This document shows, piece by piece, positions 60,518 to 64,000 of a DNA stretch of 64,000 nt (position 1 is its first letter; each line of letters starts with the position of its first letter). The translations under genes and the position numbers were made by a program. The DNA comes from Marinobacter vinifirmus (lineage in GTDB: Bacteria > Pseudomonadota > Gammaproteobacteria > Pseudomonadales > Oleiphilaceae). The DNA lies in the NCBI RefSeq assembly GCF_002258215.1, contig NZ_NEFY01000007.1, positions 1 through 64,000 on the forward strand, given 5' to 3'. The notes beneath the pieces were generated by a model, which was not told the origin of the DNA, did not search any database, and saw only the letters and a program-made list of their open reading frames with translations.

Positions 60518-60682
60518 ATGCAGGTCAAGCAGGTGCGCTGGCCGGGGCTGGCGGCCCTGGTGCTGGTTTCGCTGATGGTTTCCGGTTGTGGCCAGAAAGG
60601 CCCCCTGTACCGGGAAGCGCCGGTGCCGGCGGTTGAAAACAGTGCTGAAACACAGCAAAGCGACGACAAGCCAGAAAGCTGA
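60518..60682 (+). CDS. lptM: LptM (YifL-like) LPS-assembly lipoprotein
   Basis: 54 residues from the ATG at 60518. A lipoprotein signal with lipobox MVSGC is followed at once by GQKGPLY, the hallmark of LptM/YifL. LptM helps oxidative maturation of the LptD-LptE translocon at the outer membrane. A TATACT -10-like box at 60,483-60,488 precedes it. It leads the lptM-lysA-dapF-DUF484-xerC operon, with lysA starting 38 bases later. The longer open frame from 60326 is not supported. Confidence 0.92.
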   Translation: MQVKQVRWPGLAALVLVSLMVSGCGQKGPLYREAPVPAVENSAETQQSDDKPES

Positions 60683-60720
60683 CCACTCAACCCGATTCTG
60701 CCCGAACAGTCAGGAACAGC

Positions 60721-61971
60721 ATGGATCATTTCAATTACCGTGACGGCGAACTCTACGCCGAAGACGTCCCCGTAGCACAGATTGCCGAGCGCTTCGGTAC
60801 GCCCGCCTATGTCTATTCCAGGGCTACCCTGGAGCGCCATTACAAGGCCTACGACAACGCCCTGGCTGGCCGGCCGCACCTGGTGTGCTACGCCGTGAAA
60901 GCCAACAGTAACCTGGCTGTACTCAATGTGCTGGCTCGGCTTGGTGCCGGTTTCGACATTGTCTCGGCCGGTGAGCTGGAGCGGGTGCTGACGGCCGGTG
61001 GCGAGGCCGGGAAAGTGGTGTTTTCCGGTGTCGGCAAGCAGGAATGGGAAATGAAGCGGGCGCTGGAAGCCGGCGTTCGTTGTTTCAACGTGGAATCCGA
61101 CACCGAACTGGATCGCCTGAACAAGGTGGCCGGCGAGCTGGGAGTGAAGGCACCGGTTTCCCTGCGGGTGAACCCGGATGTTGATGCCGGCACCCATCCC
61201 TATATTTCCACCGGCCTGAAAGAGAACAAGTTCGGCATTGATATTGCCGAAGCTCCGCAGGTCTATGCCCGGGCGGCCAGCCTGCCGAACCTGGATATAC
61301 AAGGCGTGGACTGCCACATCGGCTCCCAGCTGACCTCTGTGTCACCGTTCCTGGATGCGCTGGACCGGGTGCTGGCGTTGATTGATTCGCTGGCGGAGCA
61401 GGGCATCCGCATTCGCCACCTGGATATGGGCGGTGGCCTGGGCGTTACCTATGACCAGGAACAGCCGCCCCAGCCGGCGGACTATGTGAAAGCCCTGGCC
61501 GAGCGTATGGGCGATCGTCAGCTGGAGCTGATCCTGGAACCGGGCCGTTCCATTGCCGCCAATGCCGGCATCCTGGTGACCCGGGTGGAATTCCTGAAGT
61601 GCACCGAACACCGGAACTTTGCCATCATCGATGCGGCCATGAACGACCTGATCCGCCCGGCCCTGTACAGCGCCTGGCAGGCGATCATTCCGGTCCAGCC
61701 GCACCGGGAGGGCGAAGAACAAGCCTGGGACCTGGTGGGCCCGGTGTGTGAAACCGGCGACTTCCTGGGCAAGGATCGCAAGCTGCGCCTGCAGGCCGGT
61801 GACCTTCTGGCCGTGCGCTCTGCCGGTGCTTACGGCTTTGTGATGGCCTCCAACTACAACACCCGAAACCGCCCGCCGGAACTGATGGTGGATGGTGACA
61901 AGGTGCACGTGGTCCGGCGCCGGGAAACCCTGGAAGACCAGTTGGCTCCTGAAAGTTGTCTGCCGGAATGA
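60721..61971 (+). CDS. lysA: diaminopimelate decarboxylase
   Basis: 416 residues, a fold-type III PLP enzyme. The lysine that binds PLP is in [14 protein letters not shown] (~60). Other motifs are [38 protein letters not shown] and [11 protein letters not shown]. It makes lysine from meso-diaminopimelate in the cytoplasm. The stop overlaps the dapF ATG (ATGA). Length is normal. Confidence 0.96.
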   Translation: MDHFNYRDGELYAEDVPVAQIAERFGTPAYVYSRATLERHYKAYDNALAGRPHLVCYAVKANSNLAVLNVLARLGAGFDIVSAGELERVLTAGGEAGKVVFSGVGKQEWEMKRALEAGVRCFNVESDTELDRLNKVAGELGVKAPVSLRVNPDVDAGTHPYISTGLKENKFGIDIAEAPQVYARAASLPNLDIQGVDCHIGSQLTSVSPFLDALDRVLALIDSLAEQGIRIRHLDMGGGLGVTYDQEQPPQPADYVKALAERMGDRQLELILEPGRSIAANAGILVTRVEFLKCTEHRNFAIIDAAMNDLIRPALYSAWQAIIPVQPHREGEEQAWDLVGPVCETGDFLGKDRKLRLQAGDLLAVRSAGAYGFVMASNYNTRNRPPELMVDGDKVHVVRRRETLEDQLAPESCLPE

Positions 61972-62900
61972 GCGGGGAACCGGAGATGAACCAGCAAAGA
62001 CGGAATCAGGGGCCGCTGCTGAGGTTCACCAAGATGCACGGCCTGGGCAACGATTTCATGGTGGTGGATGCCATCAGCCAGCCGTTTCGCCTGCGCCCGG
62101 AAATGATCCGGGAGCTGGCCGACCGCAACTTTGGCATTGGCTTTGACCAGCTGCTGGTGGTGGAGCCGCCCGGATTACCGGATGTCGACTTCCGCTACCG
62201 GATCTTCAATGCCGACGGCTCGGAAGTGGAACAGTGTGGCAACGGCGCCCGCTGTTTTGCCCGCTTTGTGCGGGATCAGCGCCTAACCAACAAGCGGGTG
62301 GTGCGGGTACAGACCGCCAAGGGCGTAATTGAACTGAAAATCGGCAAAGACGGCATGGTGATGGTGAACATGGGTGTGCCGGAACTGAACCCGCCCGCCA
62401 TTCCCTTTGCCGCCGACCGCCAGAAAACCGTGTACACGGTGGAAGTGGACGGCCAGCAGATTGAATTGTCGGCGGTGTCTATGGGCAACCCCCATGGTGT
62501 GCTGGTGGTGGACGACGTGGATACCGCGCCGGTCGCCAGCCTGGGGCCTGCGCTGGAGAAACATCCGCGGTTCCCGGCCCGGGCCAATATCGGTTTCCTG
62601 CAAATTGTGGATCGTAGCCATGCCCGGCTTAGGGTGTTCGAGCGGGGCTCCGGTGAAACCCTGGCCTGCGGCAGCGGTGCCTGTGCCGCCGTGGTTGCCG
62701 GCCAGTTGCGTGGCTTGCTGGATGCCCGGGTAGATGTGGAACTGCGTGGCGGGCGCCTGGTGATCGAATGGCAGGGTGAGGGTACCCCTGTTATGATGGA
62801 AGGCCCTGCGACAACAGTATTTGAAGGCCAGTTACGACTGCCGGGCGAGGCTCTGCCGCGCCGGCGCAAAGGCCCTCGCAGCCCTAAAACAAGGTCCTGA
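61968..62900 (+). CDS. dapF: diaminopimelate epimerase
   Basis: About 310 residues from the ATG that overlaps the lysA stop; the ATG at 61986 is an alternative. The two catalytic cysteines are in [13 protein letters not shown] and [30 protein letters not shown] opens the conserved part, and the C-terminus has a basic tail ([14 protein letters not shown]) beyond the family's usual end. It converts LL- to meso-diaminopimelate for peptidoglycan and lysine. Confidence 0.96.
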   Translation: MSGEPEMNQQRRNQGPLLRFTKMHGLGNDFMVVDAISQPFRLRPEMIRELADRNFGIGFDQLLVVEPPGLPDVDFRYRIFNADGSEVEQCGNGARCFARFVRDQRLTNKRVVRVQTAKGVIELKIGKDGMVMVNMGVPELNPPAIPFAADRQKTVYTVEVDGQQIELSAVSMGNPHGVLVVDDVDTAPVASLGPALEKHPRFPARANIGFLQIVDRSHARLRVFERGSGETLACGSGACAAVVAGQLRGLLDARVDVELRGGRLVIEWQGEGTPVMMEGPATTVFEGQLRLPGEALPRRRKGPRSPKTRS

Positions 62901-62917
62901 CAGCTCAGGAGAACACG

Positions 62918-63670
62918 ATGACAGAACAAACGGCCCGCCAGAAGGTCGCAGAACTCACCCGTGAGCAGGTAGCGGATTATCTGCGCGACAACCCTGATTT
63001 CTTTGTCGACCAGGATGAACTGCTGCGCACCCTGACCCTGCCTCACGACAGTGGACGTGCGATTTCCCTGGTGGAACGCCAGGTTCATCTGTTCCGAGAG
63101 CAGCGGGATACCCTGCGCCGGGAGCTGGTCGAGCTAGTCTCGATTGCCCGCCACAACGACCGCCTGTTCGAGAAGAGCAAACGCCTGCTGCTGCAGGTGA
63201 TCGAAGCCCGAAACCTGAACGACATGGCGGCGGCTATCGATGACAGTATCCGCAGTGATTTCGGGCTGGATGCCGCGTCTGTCTTGCTGTTCAGCAATGA
63301 TGAACTGCCCGGCTCCGGCCAGGGTGCCCTGCATGTTGTCAATGCCGACCTGGCCCAGGAACGACTGGGTAGCCTGCTGGATGGTGAGCGGGCGGTGTGC
63401 GGACAGTTCCGGGAGAATGAGCGGGAATTCCTGTTCCCGGACCGGGACGAACCGATCGCCTCCGTGGCCCTGATGCCACTGCGCCATGAAGGCCTGGTCG
63501 GGGTGTTTGCGGTGGGTAGCTGTGAGCCGGGTTATTTTGACCAGAGCATGGGATCGCTGTTCCTGAGTTATATCAGCGATACCCTGAGCCGCCTGCTGCC
63601 GCCCATGCTCAAACGCCATGGCTCCGGCGCATCGGTGTCTGACCTGGCGGTGGAAAGCGGTCAGGGGTGA
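62918..63670 (+). CDS. DUF484 family protein
   Basis: 250 residues. The opening VADYLRDNPDFFVDQDELLRTLTLPH, seen as YLRDNPDFF and LTLPHDSGRAISL, is the DUF484 signature. A coiled coil (VERQVHLFREQRDTLRREL) and a GAF-like domain follow. The biochemical role is unknown; the gene stands between dapF and xerC in most gammaproteobacteria. GGAG precedes the ATG. The stop overlaps the xerC GTG start as GTGA. Confidence 0.93.
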   Translation: MTEQTARQKVAELTREQVADYLRDNPDFFVDQDELLRTLTLPHDSGRAISLVERQVHLFREQRDTLRRELVELVSIARHNDRLFEKSKRLLLQVIEARNLNDMAAAIDDSIRSDFGLDAASVLLFSNDELPGSGQGALHVVNADLAQERLGSLLDGERAVCGQFRENEREFLFPDRDEPIASVALMPLRHEGLVGVFAVGSCEPGYFDQSMGSLFLSYISDTLSRLLPPMLKRHGSGASVSDLAVESGQG

Positions 63671-64000
63671 CCTTGGAGGTTGACCCCGGCGCCCTCGACA
63701 CCCCCGGCACGCCGCCCGAGGCCCTGGCGGCGCCGCTGTCGGGCTTTATCCGCCACCTGCAATCAGAAAAGCGGCACTCCGCGCGCACCTGCGATAATTA
63801 CCAGCGTGACCTGCAGCGCCTGGCGCTCTGGCTGACAGGAGTCGGTTGCGATTGCTGGGCGGACCTGTCCAGCCACGACGTCCGCCGGTATGTCGCCCAC
63901 CTCAGTAAAGGCGGCCTTGGCGGCCGCAGCATTGCCCGCCATCTATCTTCTATTCGTCGCTTCTACCAGTATCTGCTCAGGGAAGGCCTGGCCCGGGATA
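63667..64000 (+). CDS. xerC: tyrosine recombinase XerC, partial (C-terminus outside window)
   Basis: The first 111 codons are present from a GTG at 63667 that overlaps the DUF484 stop. After a proline-rich leader, the SAM-like core-binding domain of XerC is clear: FIRHLQSEKRHSARTCDNY, DLQRLALWL, DVRRYVAHLSKGGLGGRS and RHLSSIRRFYQYLLREG. The catalytic part is off the edge. With XerD it resolves chromosome dimers at dif. It is the last visible gene of the lysA operon. Confidence 0.93.
   Translation, partial: MTLEVDPGALDTPGTPPEALAAPLSGFIRHLQSEKRHSARTCDNYQRDLQRLALWLTGVGCDCWADLSSHDVRRYVAHLSKGGLGGRSIARHLSSIRRFYQYLLREGLARD

Overview
The window reads as chromosome of a marine gammaproteobacterium, most likely Marinobacter or a close relative. 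This is inferred from gene order: argH / algZ-algR-hemC-hemD-hemX-hemY, lptM-lysA-dapF-DUF484-xerC, rsd(algQ)-dsbB-rmf-gshA, a bfd-bfr pair and a moaB-moeA-moaD-moaE cluster. These arrangements resemble Pseudomonas and its relatives. No species name can be proven from the sequence alone.

Bases 1 to about 21,990 are an accessory (island) region. It opens with a leftward cluster: DEDDh exonuclease, metallophosphoesterase, a small unknown protein, and an MNT-type nucleotidyltransferase cut by the window edge. A rightward, translationally coupled trio follows (2,418-9,392): a ParB-like protein and two very large tyrosine-recombinase-family proteins. A leftward phage-type integration module comes next (9,403-11,416): excisionase-like protein, integrase and two small unknown proteins, all overlapping. 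A small HTH regulator then leads a rightward defence block (11,568-21,757): an Mrr-type nuclease and hsdR-hsdS-sir2-herA-hsdM. A SIR2-HerA pair is thus nested inside a type I restriction-modification operon. The island ends at a tRNA-Arg(CCG) gene. Beside that tRNA's 3' end are three TGGACACA boxes exactly 11 bp apart and one inverted copy, which look like recombinase arm-type sites at an element end.

From 22,000 to 64,000 the content is ordinary, GC-rich core genome. In order it holds yaeQ, a CidA/LrgB pair, pepQ, iron-regulated bfd and bfr, a phosphomannomutase, an outer-membrane phospholipase A, a cytochrome c5, rep, tex, gshA, rmf, dsbB, rsd, an FKBP lipoprotein, an ABC-F ATPase, ppx, trxA, molybdopterin genes, rho, ubiD with a flavin reductase, heme genes, the AlgZ/AlgR two-component pair, argH, a degenerate GGDEF-EAL protein, and the lysA-dapF-xerC operon, whose last gene runs off the right edge.

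The items most worth a second look are the recombinase trio, the nested SIR2-HerA, the phased repeats at tRNA-Arg, a 14-bp hairpin burying the rmf ribosome binding site, two large inverted-repeat structures (27,414-27,614 and 47,568-47,646), and the GGDEF-EAL protein that lacks catalytic residues in both domains. All functions are assigned from sequence motifs by eye; no database search was run.
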